This document shows positions 28,101-37,000 of a DNA stretch of 46,751 bases, in pieces. The stretch is taken from assembly GCF_000186865.1 (NCBI RefSeq), contig NW_008705571.1, positions 549,192-595,942 on the forward strand, read 5' to 3'. Under the pieces are notes generated by a model that was given only the letters and a program-made list of their open reading frames with translations, did not search any database and was not told the DNA's origin. Position 1 is the stretch's first letter. Every line of letters begins with the position of its first letter. Source of the DNA: Aureococcus anophagefferens. Taxonomy: Eukaryota > Sar > Pelagophyceae > Pelagomonadales > Pelagomonadaceae. The position numbers and the translations under genes were made by a program.

Positions 28101-28227
28101 CGAGGTCCTCTGGGACGGCTACCTCGACGAGCCCATCGACGCCGCGATCGCCGAGAAGGAGCGCATCGAGGCGATCCTCGCGAGCGACTGGGACTCCGGC
28201 GAGAGCGACGACGATACCGCGACCTGA
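25158..28227 (+). CDS. Helical-repeat (armadillo/HEAT-like) protein, two exons, unrecognised
   Basis: Exon 1 (25158-25903) and exon 2 (25956-28227) join through a 52-nt GT-AG intron to give 1005 residues. Taken alone, the second frame has no ATG near its coding start, whereas the join ...AGQNYFVP|YYAAAILGTLL is smooth. Exon 2 is rich in amphipathic Leu/Ala helices (LGTLLAQDLWQH, LLEGVARLLGPAEGARL, ARLLHHICSF) like armadillo or HEAT repeats. The C-terminal 120 residues are acidic with PEFERHAYGEDDPEDLERFG and a final DWDSGESDDDTAT. No catalytic motif or signal peptide seen. Scaffold or adaptor function is plausible. Its stop codon region is duplicated directly downstream. Confidence 0.65.
25904..25955 (+). 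other. 52-nt GT-AG intron
   Basis: The donor CC|GTAACC and acceptor GCGCAG|G splice phase 2 to phase 2 and remove the in-frame TAA at 25905. The summed exons are 3018 nt, an exact multiple of three. No 8-bp duplication flanks it, so it is unlike the introner elements elsewhere in the window. Confidence 0.65.
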
Positions 28228-28310
28228 GCAGATACGCGCGTAAGCCATTGTGAGAGCGACGACGACGGCGATACCGCGGCGTAAGCAGGCGTGCTCGCGT
28301 AAGCCCATTA
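28201..28310 (+). repeat. Imperfect tandem duplication of a CDS 3' end with its stop codon
   Basis: Unit 1 (28201-28251) begins GAGAGCGACGACGATACCGC and ends after the TGA of the helical-repeat gene. Unit 2 (28252-28310) repeats it with small insertions. In the original frame unit 2 reads ...CESDDDGDTAA and ends in TAA, so a read-through product would finish with a copy of the same acidic tail. Confidence 0.8.
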
Positions 28311-29645
28311 TGGCGCGTCCCCGGGACCACCGTCGACGACGCAGGTCTCGTGCTCGAGCCAGGGCGTCGCGTCGTCGGCGACGGCGCGGATCTCGTCCGC
28401 GATGGCCGCGTCGTCCGCGCCCGCGGCGCGGCGGCCCGCGATGAAGTCCGAGGCGTCCTTGGCGCCGCCGGGCATGAAGGCGACGCAGGCGTCGACGCCG
28501 GCGTCGCGGCTGAGCTTCGGGAGGACCTGCTCGCAGAGGCGGCGCACGGCCGCGGCGCCCGCGGCGTCGCCGTCGAGGCAGAGGACGACGCGGCGGCTCG
28601 GCGAGAAGCGCGCGGCGCGCTCGAGCTGCTCGGGCGAGATGCCGACGCCGAGGCTCGCGACGACGTGCTCGACGCCGACGTCGTGGAGCGCGAGGACGTC
28701 GAAGTAGCCCTCGACGATGATGGCCTCGTCGCGGTCCGCGATCGCGCGCTTCGCGACGTCGAGGCCGAAGAGGCACGCGCGCTTGAGGAAGAGGGGCGTC
28801 GCCGGCGAGTTGACGTACTTGGGGCCCCGCGCCGACGCCTCGTCGACGTGGCGCGACCCGAAGCCGCAGCAGGCGCCGGACGCGTCGCGGATCGGCAGCA
28901 CGAGCTTGCCCGCGAAGCGGTCCCAGACGCGGCGGTCCGCCGGGTCGCGCCGCGGGTAGAGCACGCCCGCGGCCGCGAGGTCGTCGCGGTCGAATTTCCC
29001 GCGGGCGCCCGCGAGGAGCGCGGACCGGTCGCCGCCCGGCGGCGAGAAGCCGACGCCGAACTTCGCGGCCGTCGCCGCGCGGATGCCGCGGCGCGCGAGG
29101 TACTGGCGCGCGCCGCCCGCGCCGCCGCCCCGCTCCGCGAGCTGGGCCGCGTAGAAGGCCGCCGCCGCCGCGACGGCGCGCCGCATGGCCTCGACGTCGG
29201 ACGCGGTCTCCTCGGGCGACGGCGCCGCGGGCTTCTCGCGCGGCGCCGCGCCGCCGCCGACGGCGCAGATGCCCGCGACGGCCTCCGGGAACGTCGCGTC
29301 GGGCCGCAGCTCGCGCCAGAGCTTGATGACGTCGCCGCCCGCGCCGCAGCCGAAGCACTTGTAGAGGCCCCGCTCGCTGTTGAGGGAGAAGGAGGCCGTG
29401 CGCTCGTCGTGGAACGGGCAGAGCGCCCACGTCGCGGCGCCGCGCGTCTCGAGCTCGAGGCCCAGGTGCTCCGCGACGGCGACGATGTCCGTGTTCCGCG
29501 CTTGCTCGACCGCCTCCGGGGAGGCGATGGGGGCCTTTTGTTGGGGTTGCTCTAAAACGAAACGGCGCGTGCATCGCGTGTGTCGTTGTGGCATTTTCAG
29601 GAGCGCATGCGTCGCCGCCACGAGCAGCAGCGCTCGACGCGCCAT
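28308..29645 (-). CDS. Bacterial-type DnaG primase, probably organelle-targeted
   Basis: 445 residues from ATG 29645. DnaG makes RNA primers for replication; nuclear copies serve plastids or mitochondria. The CHC2 zinc finger has C76-x2-H79 and C97-x2-C100 (CPFHDERTASFSLNS, YKCFGCGAGGD). Next come the DnaG core (ARQYLARRGI, KFGVGFSPPG, GKLVLPIRDASG, KYVNSPATPLF) and a Toprim domain with IIVEGYFDVLAL (about 309-320) and VVLCLDGDAAG (about 352-362). The C-terminal helicase-binding domain of bacterial DnaG is missing or very short. The N-terminus MARRALLLVAATHALL followed by Arg-rich residues and a Phe looks like a signal plus transit region, as used for secondary plastids; mitochondrial import is the alternative. 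Confidence 0.85.
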   Translation of the reverse strand: MARRALLLVAATHALLKMPQRHTRCTRRFVLEQPQQKAPIASPEAVEQARNTDIVAVAEHLGLELETRGAATWALCPFHDERTASFSLNSERGLYKCFGCGAGGDVIKLWRELRPDATFPEAVAGICAVGGGAAPREKPAAPSPEETASDVEAMRRAVAAAAAFYAAQLAERGGGAGGARQYLARRGIRAATAAKFGVGFSPPGGDRSALLAGARGKFDRDDLAAAGVLYPRRDPADRRVWDRFAGKLVLPIRDASGACCGFGSRHVDEASARGPKYVNSPATPLFLKRACLFGLDVAKRAIADRDEAIIVEGYFDVLALHDVGVEHVVASLGVGISPEQLERAARFSPSRRVVLCLDGDAAGAAAVRRLCEQVLPKLSRDAGVDACVAFMPGGAKDASDFIAGRRAAGADDAAIADEIRAVADDATPWLEHETCVVDGGPGDAP

Positions 29646-29852
29646 TGCTAATCGTTTGGGTCGAGTTTCAAGCCAGCGCCGCGGGTGGGCAGAGGTCTAC
29701 GCGGTCGGAAGTGGCTCAATATGCTGTTGACATCGCTTCCTTGGCGCGGCACTTTGGCAAAGATGCCGAGATGTTGCCGCGAGGAGCAGCCGAGGCCATC
29801 GGCGTCGGCGAGCTGGGCGCCAACTCCGTGATCAAACGGAGGTTGCTGGCGT

Positions 29853-29906
29853 CTGAGAGACGCGCGAAATCAGCTGAGAGACGCGCGAAGTCAGCTGAGA
29901 GACGCA
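29853..29906 (+). repeat. 21-bp tandem repeat in a divergent promoter
   Basis: CTGAGAGACGCGCGAAATCAG (29853-29873) is repeated once with one change (29874-29894) and then partly (29895-29906). It lies in the 325 bp between the primase start (29645, -) and the U2AF-like start (29971, +). Confidence 0.85.
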
Positions 29907-29970
29907 CTATCACCGATTCTCGCGAGTCTCGCCTCTCGATCAAGCGACCCGAAGCCGAAGCGGAAGTCAA

Positions 29971-31002
29971 ATGGACCGTAACGGAGATCGACCGCGCGAG
30001 CGCTCGAGGCCGCGCGATGAGCGCGACCATCGGCCGCGCGACCGCGACGACAGGCGGCGAGACGACCGGCGAGACGACAGACGCCGCGACGATCGCGGCT
30101 ACGAGCGCAGCCGCCGCTCTCGTTCCCGTGACCGCCGCGACCGCCGCGGCGAGAGGCCGCGCGACGACCGCCGCGACGAGCGGCGCCGCGACGAGCGCAG
30201 GCGCTCGCGGTCGCGGGACCGCCACCGCCGCGGGCGCGACGATGACCGGGGCCGGCCCGCGCGCCGCGAGGAGAAGCCGCCGAAGCCGGAGAAGCGCGAC
30301 GACTCGTCCAAGTCGCGGAGCCTGTCGTGGTCGCCGCCGCCGGCCGTGCGGCGCCAGATGGCCGAGGCCAAGGCGCGGAAGAAGCGCGAGGCGGCGGCCA
30401 TCGCCGCGGGCGAGATCCAGCCCGCGCAGAAGTCGGGCAAGTTCTGGGACGGCTTCCGCTGGGTCGAGCACACGCCGGCGTCGCAGATGCCGTCGAACCC
30501 GGCGACGCGCAAGGAGCGGCGGCTCTACGTCGGCAACCTGCCGCAGACCTTCGACAGCGAGCAGCTCCGCATCTTCCTCAACGAGGCGCTCCGGGCCTGC
30601 GGCGCCATCCCCGCGGGCGTCGACGAGGTCGTCGTGAGCTCGTGGGTGAGCCCGGACAAGAAGTTCGCCTTCGTCGAGCTCAGCACCGTCGAGGCGGCGA
30701 CGACGTCGCTCGGCCTCAGCGGCATCACGTGCATGGGCTGCCAGCTCAAGATCTGCCACCCCAACAACTACGTCGTCGGCGCGCTGCCGGGCACGGGGCC
30801 CACGCTGCCCGCGCAGTACGCGGCCGCGGGCATGCTCGGCCAGGTCGGCATGCCGCCGGGCGCGGGCGGCGCCGAGGGCGGCGTCGCGGCGCAGCCGGGC
30901 GCGTCCTACGCGCCGGGCTACGGGCCCGACGCCGCCGCGGGCAACGAGGAGTTCATCAACGCGGCGCTCGCGGCCATGGCGAGCGGCAACCCGCCGGGCT
31001 GA
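29971..31002 (+). CDS. U2AF large-subunit-like SR protein with a single RRM
   Basis: 343 residues from aaATGGACC. U2AF65 binds the polypyrimidine tract and recruits U2 snRNP at 3' splice sites. Residues 1-115 are an RS/RD/RRD-rich domain (RSRSRDRRDRRGE type). Then FWDGFRWVEHTP and MPSNPATRKERRLYVGNLPQ copy the linker and RNP2 start of U2AF65, with the RRM at about 183-262 (KKFAFVELSTVEAA as RNP1). After it comes a Gly/Ala/Pro tail with LPAQYAAAG. Normal U2AF65 has three RRM-type domains; only one is encoded here before a clean TGA, and no second one is visible downstream. It may be a truncated paralog or a distinct splicing or mRNA-binding protein. Confidence 0.75.
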   Translation: MDRNGDRPRERSRPRDERDHRPRDRDDRRRDDRRDDRRRDDRGYERSRRSRSRDRRDRRGERPRDDRRDERRRDERRRSRSRDRHRRGRDDDRGRPARREEKPPKPEKRDDSSKSRSLSWSPPPAVRRQMAEAKARKKREAAAIAAGEIQPAQKSGKFWDGFRWVEHTPASQMPSNPATRKERRLYVGNLPQTFDSEQLRIFLNEALRACGAIPAGVDEVVVSSWVSPDKKFAFVELSTVEAATTSLGLSGITCMGCQLKICHPNNYVVGALPGTGPTLPAQYAAAGMLGQVGMPPGAGGAEGGVAAQPGASYAPGYGPDAAAGNEEFINAALAAMASGNPPG

Positions 31003-31341
31003 GCGGCCGGCGACCGACGCCGCGGCCCCCGAAAACCAAGAAGCAAGGAAGCACCGACCGAGGATCTGGGCCCTCCGCCGCCGAGGAGGAAGGAATAACG
31101 CCCCTTACTACCGCATTTGTCGCGCGGGAAGGGCGGGTTTCGCGGATCCGCGTCTTGCAATTGCCGGCAAGTCCGGGTTTTGCGGATCCCGGGCCGCGTC
31201 TTACATGCCCTCCGCGGGCCGCCGAGGCTCCGGAAGGCATACCGCCTCTTGCTACCGACTGGGACAATAACGCCCCTTACTACCGAATGTCGCGCGCCGG
31301 GAAGGGCGGTCGCGCGTGGCGGTTTCGCGGCCGCGCGGTCG
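31003..31341. repeat. Intergenic region with dispersed direct repeats
   Basis: No gene seen. The block AATAACGCCCCTTACTACCG plus a TGTCGCGC..GGGAAGGGCGG part occurs at about 31094-31136 and again at 31266-31309, with a shared GTTTCGCGG after each. Between the copies are GCGGATCCGCGTCTTGCA and GCGGATCCCGGGCCGCGTCTTA, a second related pair. It lies between convergent gene ends. Confidence 0.7.
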
Positions 31342-31662
31342 CTACCACGCGCGGTGGTTTCGCCGGGCGTTCGCGCGCGACGCGGCCGCGCGGTTCTCGG
31401 CGCGCTCCATCTGCTTGACGAGCTTCTCGAGGTCGATGTCCTCGAGCGCGCCGTCGTGGAGCGTCGGCCGCAGCCCCAGCGTCTTGACGTGCTCGCGGAA
31501 CGCGGCGGCGTCCGTGCGGCGGCGCGACGCCCTCAGCGCCTCCTTTGCCCTGCGGCTCGGCTTCAGCGTGACGACGTTGACGATCTCGCCCATGCCGTCG
31601 TCGTCGAAGACGAACTCGCCGCTTTTGATGGGCGTCTCGGGCGGGGACTTCGTCGGCGTCAT
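31342..31662 (-). CDS. Small unrecognised protein, 106 residues
   Basis: ATG at 31662 (MTPTKSPPETP). The protein is charged and soluble, with an acidic segment FVFDDDGMGEIVNVV and a helical basic C-terminus (EKLVKQMERAENRAAASRAN). Codon use has the strong third-position GC of its neighbours, which supports coding. No family recognised. Upstream exons cannot be excluded. Confidence 0.5.
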   Translation of the reverse strand: MTPTKSPPETPIKSGEFVFDDDGMGEIVNVVTLKPSRRAKEALRASRRRTDAAAFREHVKTLGLRPTLHDGALEDIDLEKLVKQMERAENRAAASRANARRNHRAW

Positions 31663-31944
31663 GTTGCTTGTGGACCTGATCTTCCTCGACGACTCTTTGT
31701 GTGCCCCGCGTCCGAAAGCACGGCCACCGCTCTTCTCGCGCGCGCGCGCGCACGCCGCCGCTCAGAGAGCTCGAGGCAGCCCTCGGTTACAAGGCAGCTC
31801 AATTTATTGCTGGGAAACACCACTTCGTTGCCTCGATGTTGCCCTCGAGCAGTCGTCACGATGAGGCTTCGAGCCCGACCTAGTTGCGCTGTTGCATAGA
31901 CGTTAAGCGGCTTCTCGACACGACACAACTACTGCTCCGCATCG
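31663..31944. other. Divergent intergenic region
   Basis: 282 bp between the starts of the small gene (31662, -) and the membrane protein gene (31945, +). The local base composition is more AT-rich (for example TCAATTTATTGCTGGGAAAC near 31799) and there is a CGCGCGCGCGCGC run near 31738. Promoters for both genes are expected; no RNA gene seen. Confidence 0.4.
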
Positions 31945-33399
31945 ATGCTCCGCCGTCCCGACGACGCCACGGCCACGCTCGTGCGCCTCGTCGCCGGCGG
32001 CGCCGCGGCCTTCGTCGACGCGCACGTGCTCGCGGCGCTCCTCGTCGCGGCGCGCGTCGCCGGCGTCGCGGCCATCCCCTGGCGGCTCGCGCTGGCCCCG
32101 CTCTTCGCCGCGTCGGCCGTCGCGGCGCTGACGCAGTGGCGGTTCCTGTCGCGCGTCGCGACGCTGCGGCTCGTGCAGCCCGCGCCGTTCGGCTACGGCG
32201 CGCTGCAGCGGGGCGACGCCGCGGCGACGGTCATCCACGAGGACGCGCTGCCGCTCGCGCGGCGCGGCGTCGTCGGCGTCGTCGCGTCCGTGCCCGCGCT
32301 CGCGCTCGTCGTCGCGGCGCAGGTCTTCGTCGCGCTCGCGGTCGACCCGCGTTGGCGCGCGCGGCGGCGCATGCTGCGGCGGAGCTGCGTCTGCGCGTGG
32401 GTCCTCCAGTCCGGCGCCGTGCTCGCCGCGGGCCTGCTCAAGGGCCGGTCGAGCGACCCGGCGTGGCGCGAGGTCGAGGCCGCGCGCGTGCGCCCGGGCC
32501 CCTACAAGTGGAGCGGCCGGCTCGGCGCGACGTTCCAGCTCCTGCACTGGCTCGCGCTCTCCTGCGCCGTGCGCGCGCTCTCCGGGACGGGGTCGCGCGC
32601 CAAAATCGGCGCGGTGCTCGCGCCGCTCTGGGCGTCCGAGCTCCTCCTCGTCGCCTCGCTGCTCGTCGTCGCGAGGAGGCACCGCAAGGGCGTCTACCGC
32701 CTCGACGGCGCGCAGCTCGCTTCCGCGGCGTCCTACTGCGCCGCCGCGGCGCTCGCGGCCGCGGGCCAGGCGCTCCTCTTCGAGCGGCCCGGCGACGGCC
32801 CCGCGCGGCCCGCGGCGCTCCTCGCCGCGGCCGCGGCGGCCTTCGGCGTGCCGCTGCGCTGCGCGCTCGCGCGCCACGCGGCCCAGCTCTGCGCGTCCCG
32901 CGGCCACTGCGAGCCGCTGCCCCTCGCGCGGACGGCCGAGGGCTTCTGGGCGCCGACGGGCGAGAAGGCGTCGTTCTGGTTCCTCCTCGGCTCGTTCAGG
33001 CGCGTCCGCCGCGACCCGCCGCCGGAGCGCTACGGCGAGCGCTGCGCCGCCGCCTGCGCGGCGACCTGCGAGACGCACTGCGCGCCCGCCGTCGAGCTCC
33101 GCAGCAGCTGCTGCAGCAGCGCGGGCGACGACGGCGACGGCACGCGCACGCCCATGGTCCCGAAGCGGCCGCCCGCGGAGATCCGCTCGTCGCCGCTCCT
33201 CCTGGACGCCGAGGAGAAGTCCGAGGAGGTCCGGCCACAGCCGGCGGCCGCGCCCGCCGACGACGACGAGGAGCGGAGGCCGGACGACGAGCGGAGGCCG
33301 CCCGAGGCGAAGTCCGAGGAACCGTCCGAGGCGAAGTCCGAGGAGCGGAGGCCCTCCGAGGCGAAATCCGAGAGCGCTGTCAGACGGTCGTTAAGTTGA
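31945..33399 (+). CDS. Polytopic membrane protein, TMEM185-like at best, with a charged tail
   Basis: 484 residues from ATG 31945. About eight hydrophobic segments lie in the first 350 residues (AHVLAALLVAARVAGVAAI, VVGVVASVPALALVVAAQVF, VLQSGAVLAAGLL and others). The phrase IPWRLALAPLF and later IGAVLAPLWASELLLVASLL resemble the repeated W..APLW pattern of TMEM185/fragile-X-F proteins; this is a weak match. A Cys-rich loop (CAAACAATCETHC, CCSSAG; about 370-395) follows the membrane part. The tail is an Asp/Glu/Lys/Pro low-complexity region with EAKSEE units repeated. No transporter signature seen. Probably an endomembrane or plasma-membrane protein of unknown role. Confidence 0.6.
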   Translation: MLRRPDDATATLVRLVAGGAAAFVDAHVLAALLVAARVAGVAAIPWRLALAPLFAASAVAALTQWRFLSRVATLRLVQPAPFGYGALQRGDAAATVIHEDALPLARRGVVGVVASVPALALVVAAQVFVALAVDPRWRARRRMLRRSCVCAWVLQSGAVLAAGLLKGRSSDPAWREVEAARVRPGPYKWSGRLGATFQLLHWLALSCAVRALSGTGSRAKIGAVLAPLWASELLLVASLLVVARRHRKGVYRLDGAQLASAASYCAAAALAAAGQALLFERPGDGPARPAALLAAAAAAFGVPLRCALARHAAQLCASRGHCEPLPLARTAEGFWAPTGEKASFWFLLGSFRRVRRDPPPERYGERCAAACAATCETHCAPAVELRSSCCSSAGDDGDGTRTPMVPKRPPAEIRSSPLLLDAEEKSEEVRPQPAAAPADDDEERRPDDERRPPEAKSEEPSEAKSEERRPSEAKSESAVRRSLS

Positions 33400-33430
33400 A
33401 ATCATGTTTCCGGGAAACTTGACCACTTGG

Positions 33431-33504
33431 GAAGCAGCCCCGCGCTCTCCGCCGCCGCCGCCGCAGACGTCCGCAGCCATCTGAAGCAGCCCCGCGCTCT
33501 CCGC
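33431..33504. repeat. Short direct duplication upstream of a start codon
   Basis: GAAGCAGCCCCGCGCTCTCCGC occurs at 33431-33452 and 33483-33504, with a period of 52. It fills the 125-bp gap between two genes on the same strand and so lies in the promoter or 5' UTR of the next gene. Confidence 0.85.
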
Positions 33505-33524
33505 AGCCGCCGCGCGCATCCATC

Positions 33525-33962
33525 ATGTCGAGTTGGATGAAGTCGTTAAATGACGGCGCGAAGAAGGTCGGCGACGAGGCGCACAAGCTCAAGCTCAAGG
33601 CCGAGATCGCAATGCTGGAGACGAAGATCTCGAGCTACAAGGAAGAGTGGGGCAAGAAGACGTTTGACAAGTACGCCGTCGGCGACATGAACGGCGTGAC
33701 CGCCGAGCACCAGCGGCTCCAGAAGCAGATCGCGATCACGATGGAGAAGATCGCCGTCAAGAAGCGCGAGCTCGAGACCGCGCCCGTCGTCGTGAACAGC
33801 GTGCCCGTCGCGACGCCCGTCCAGCAGACCATGAACGTGACGGTGCCGCCGAACGCGGCGCCCGGCCAGCAGATCGCCGTCGTCTTGCCCAGCGGCCAGA
33901 GCCTCCAGGTCGTCGTGCCGGCGGGCCACGGTCCCGGGAGCGTGTTCCAGATCCAGATCTAG
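33525..33962 (+). CDS. Small coiled-coil protein with C-terminal PPG-type beta domain
   Basis: 145 residues from ATG 33525. Residues 1-85 form a likely coiled coil ([39 protein letters not shown]). The C-terminal 45 residues contain two copies of a beta unit: [20 protein letters not shown] and [18 protein letters not shown]. This V-x-VPxGxxPG-x-x pattern is common at the ends of many algal and protist proteins. I know no assigned function for it. No signal peptide or membrane helix. The stop at 33962 is 38 bp from the stop of the convergent remodeler gene. Confidence 0.75.
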   Translation: MSSWMKSLNDGAKKVGDEAHKLKLKAEIAMLETKISSYKEEWGKKTFDKYAVGDMNGVTAEHQRLQKQIAITMEKIAVKKRELETAPVVVNSVPVATPVQQTMNVTVPPNAAPGQQIAVVLPSGQSLQVVVPAGHGPGSVFQIQI

Positions 33963-34000
33963 CGAATGATGTTAAAAGGGGCGCGTGTGTGCAGGTGGTT

Positions 34001-37000
34001 TCAGAGGAGGCCGTTGCCGCGGGCCCACTCGGCCGCGGCGCTCGTCTTCGGCGCCTTCTTCTTCTTCTTCTTCGCCGCGGGCTTCTTCTCGTCCTTGGCC
34101 TTGGCCTTGGACCGCGGCGGCGGGTCCGGCACGCGCGGCACGATCGTGTCCGGCGCGACGTCGTCGTCGCCGCCGCCGCGGCGGCCGCGCTTGGGCCCCG
34201 CGGCGGCGGGCGTGCCGCGCTCGACGACCTCGACGAAGGGCGCGAGGAGCGGGTAGTGGTCGAGGATCGCGTTCGGCGCGAGGTCGAGCGTGCTGAAGCC
34301 GCCGTCGTCGAAGCCGCCGACGACCTTGGCCGGCGGCGGCCGGGCCTTCTGCTTCGGCGGCGGTTTTTTGGCGGCGGGCTTGGCCGCGCGCAGGCCCTCC
34401 TTGCGCGGCGGCGCGGGCGGCGCGGGCGGCGGCTTCTCGGCGCGAACGGCGGGCGGCGTGAGCGAGACGAGCCACAAGGAGTTCTGCCGGGGCCAGGTGA
34501 AGAAGTGGGCCAGGGCGTGGCGCTTGGCCTTGCCGCCGATGGTGTTGAGGATGTCCTCGGCGCGCGTCGGGAGCGCCTTCGACGGCTTGACGAGCTTCAC
34601 GACCTGGGCGGCGTAGAGCAGCGCGTCGACCTCGTACTGCTTCCAGGCCTCGAAGGTGCGCACGAGGCGCAGGTAGATCGCCGCGGCCTTCTCGCGCTTG
34701 ACGCCCTTGGACGCGTTCGACTTGACCGTGGGCCCGTTCCAGCGCGCGGCGATGTCCGCCGCGACGTCCGCGGGGCTCCAGGGCCGCGCCGCGTCGCGCG
34801 GCGCGTCGTCGACGAAGAGGGCCGCGTGGAGCGCGTCGAGGGCCGTCGCCGCGCCCGTGCGCACGCGCGACGCGCGGAGCACGAAGTGGGGCGACGCGCC
34901 GCCGACGGTCCACCGCTTCTTGAGCAGGACGACGTTGAGCCGGTCCTGCGTCTCCGCGTCCAGACGGTCCCAGTCCTTGCGCTCGTCGAGGCGCATGGCC
35001 GGCGGCGGCTCGAGCTTGGGCTTCTTCGCCTCGGGCTCGTCGTGCGCGGGGAGACACCGCTTCGACGTTTTCGCGGCCGCGGTCGTGTCCAGGCCCGCGG
35101 CCGCGTGGATGCTGCCCGCGGTGCCGTAGCCCACGGACGCCGGCACCTCGCCGCGCGCCACGGCGAAGTCCAAACAGTCCTTGGAGCACAGGATGAAGCA
35201 GGCCTGCTTCGGGTGGTTCTGGCCGAGCTTGATGAAGCGCTGGCACTTGCCGACGATCGTCGCCGTCGGCACGAGGTGGTCCTCGCAGAAGGTCCGCGGG
35301 CAGCGCATGCAGCGGAAGAGCAAGCCGCCGGCGGCGCCGGCCTTGCGGCCGCAGGTCAGGCACGAGTGGTGCGGGCAGCCCCACTGCATCTTCGTGGGCA
35401 TCTTCGCGTTCAGCGCGGCTAAACAGGGGACGTGCCACGACGTCGGGCACTGGTCGCACATGACGATGTCGCCGCCGTCGCCGCAGGCCAAACATTCGCA
35501 CTCGTGGTCGTAGTCGCGGCCCGCGATCTGGCGGCCGCCGATGGCCTCGAGCGCCGCGCGCGACGCCGCCGCCTCCCAGCGGACCGCGCCGACGTCCTTG
35601 GCCTTGGGCTCCTCGGCCTTGGCCGCGGAGAAGCCCCCGGCGCCGTCGCCGTACTCGGACGTGAGCACCTCGACGTTGCCGACGCCGACGACGTGCTGCG
35701 TCGTCGTCCGCTTCTTCCGCGCGCGCTTCTGGACCTCGGCGAACTCGCGGCCGAGGTCGCCGAGCGTCGCCGTCGCCGCGGCCTTCTCGGAAAAGTCCTC
35801 GCCCTCGAGGCTGTGGAGCGACACGGCCTGGGCCTGGGACTCGAAGCCCTCGGCCGAGTGGGCCGCGCCGCCGGAGAGCACGTCGCCGAGCGACGTGTCG
35901 GCCGTCCGCGTGCGGTCGATGATCGCGTCGAGCTCCGCGTCGCTCAGCGGCCGGTCCGCGTCCGTGCCGTTGACGATGGCGTGGGCCCCGAACGTCAGGC
36001 TCGCCAGGAGCTCCGAGCCCGTCGGCGCGTCGCCGTCCGCCGCGTCGGCCGCCGCGGCGCCGTCCTGCGCGGCCGCGACGCGCGCGCCGTCGCGGTTCAC
36101 CATGGAGTCGAGATACAGCTTCTTCTCCGCGCGCTGGACGATGCGCTCCTCGACGGTGCCCTTGGTCACCAAACGGTAGACGTGGACGGGCTTCGTCTGG
36201 CCGATGCGGTGCACGCGCGCCATCGCTTGGGCGTCCGCCTGGGGATTCCAGTCGCTGTCGAAGAGGATGCACGTGTCCGCGGTCTGCAGGTTGACGCCCA
36301 GGCCGCCGGCGCGCGTCGACATGAGGAAGAGGAAGACGCCGCTGCCCGGCGCGTTGAAGGCCTGGATGTCGACCGTGCGCTGCACGCGGTTCGTCGAGCC
36401 GTCGAGGCGCGAGAACTCGTAGCCGCGGTAGCGCAGGACGTCGTCGAGGAGGTCGAGCGTCGACGTGAACTGGGAAAACAAGACGCAGCGGTGGCCCTTG
36501 GCCTTGAGCTTCGTGAGCAGGCGGTCGAGGACGTGGAGCTTGCCGCTCGCCTCGACGAGCGCGTCGTCCGTGACGCCCGGGTCCGGGTCCGCGCCCTCGA
36601 AGAGGTAGGGGTGGTTGCAGCACTTGCGGAGCTGCATCAGCAGGCTCTGGAGCTTCTTCCAGCCGCCCGACGCGGCGCCCGCGCCCGCGTCCTTGGCGTC
36701 GCTCTCGAGCTCCGCGAGGAGCTGGCTCTGGCGGAGCAGGAGCCGCTTGTACCACCAGCGCTGGCACGGCGCGAGCGGGCAGAGGATCTTCGTCTCGATC
36801 TTCGGCGGCAGGCGCTGCTCGACCTCCTGCTTCACGCGGCGCTTCATGAGCGCGGCCATCATCTCGTTCGCGCGCCGGAGCTGCGACCCGTCGCCCGCCG
36901 CGCCGCCGCCGCGGTCGAAGGCCGCGTCGAAGGCCGCGCTCTCCGGGAAGACGTCGGGGAAGAGGAAGTTCAGCAGCGCCCAGAGCTCGTGGAGGTCGTT

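Noticed and set aside
29588..30637. + strand frame overlapping the U2AF-like start
   Set aside because: It is an Ala/Thr/Arg shadow of the RS-domain codons. Only the 21-bp repeat part is upstream and it has no clear start.
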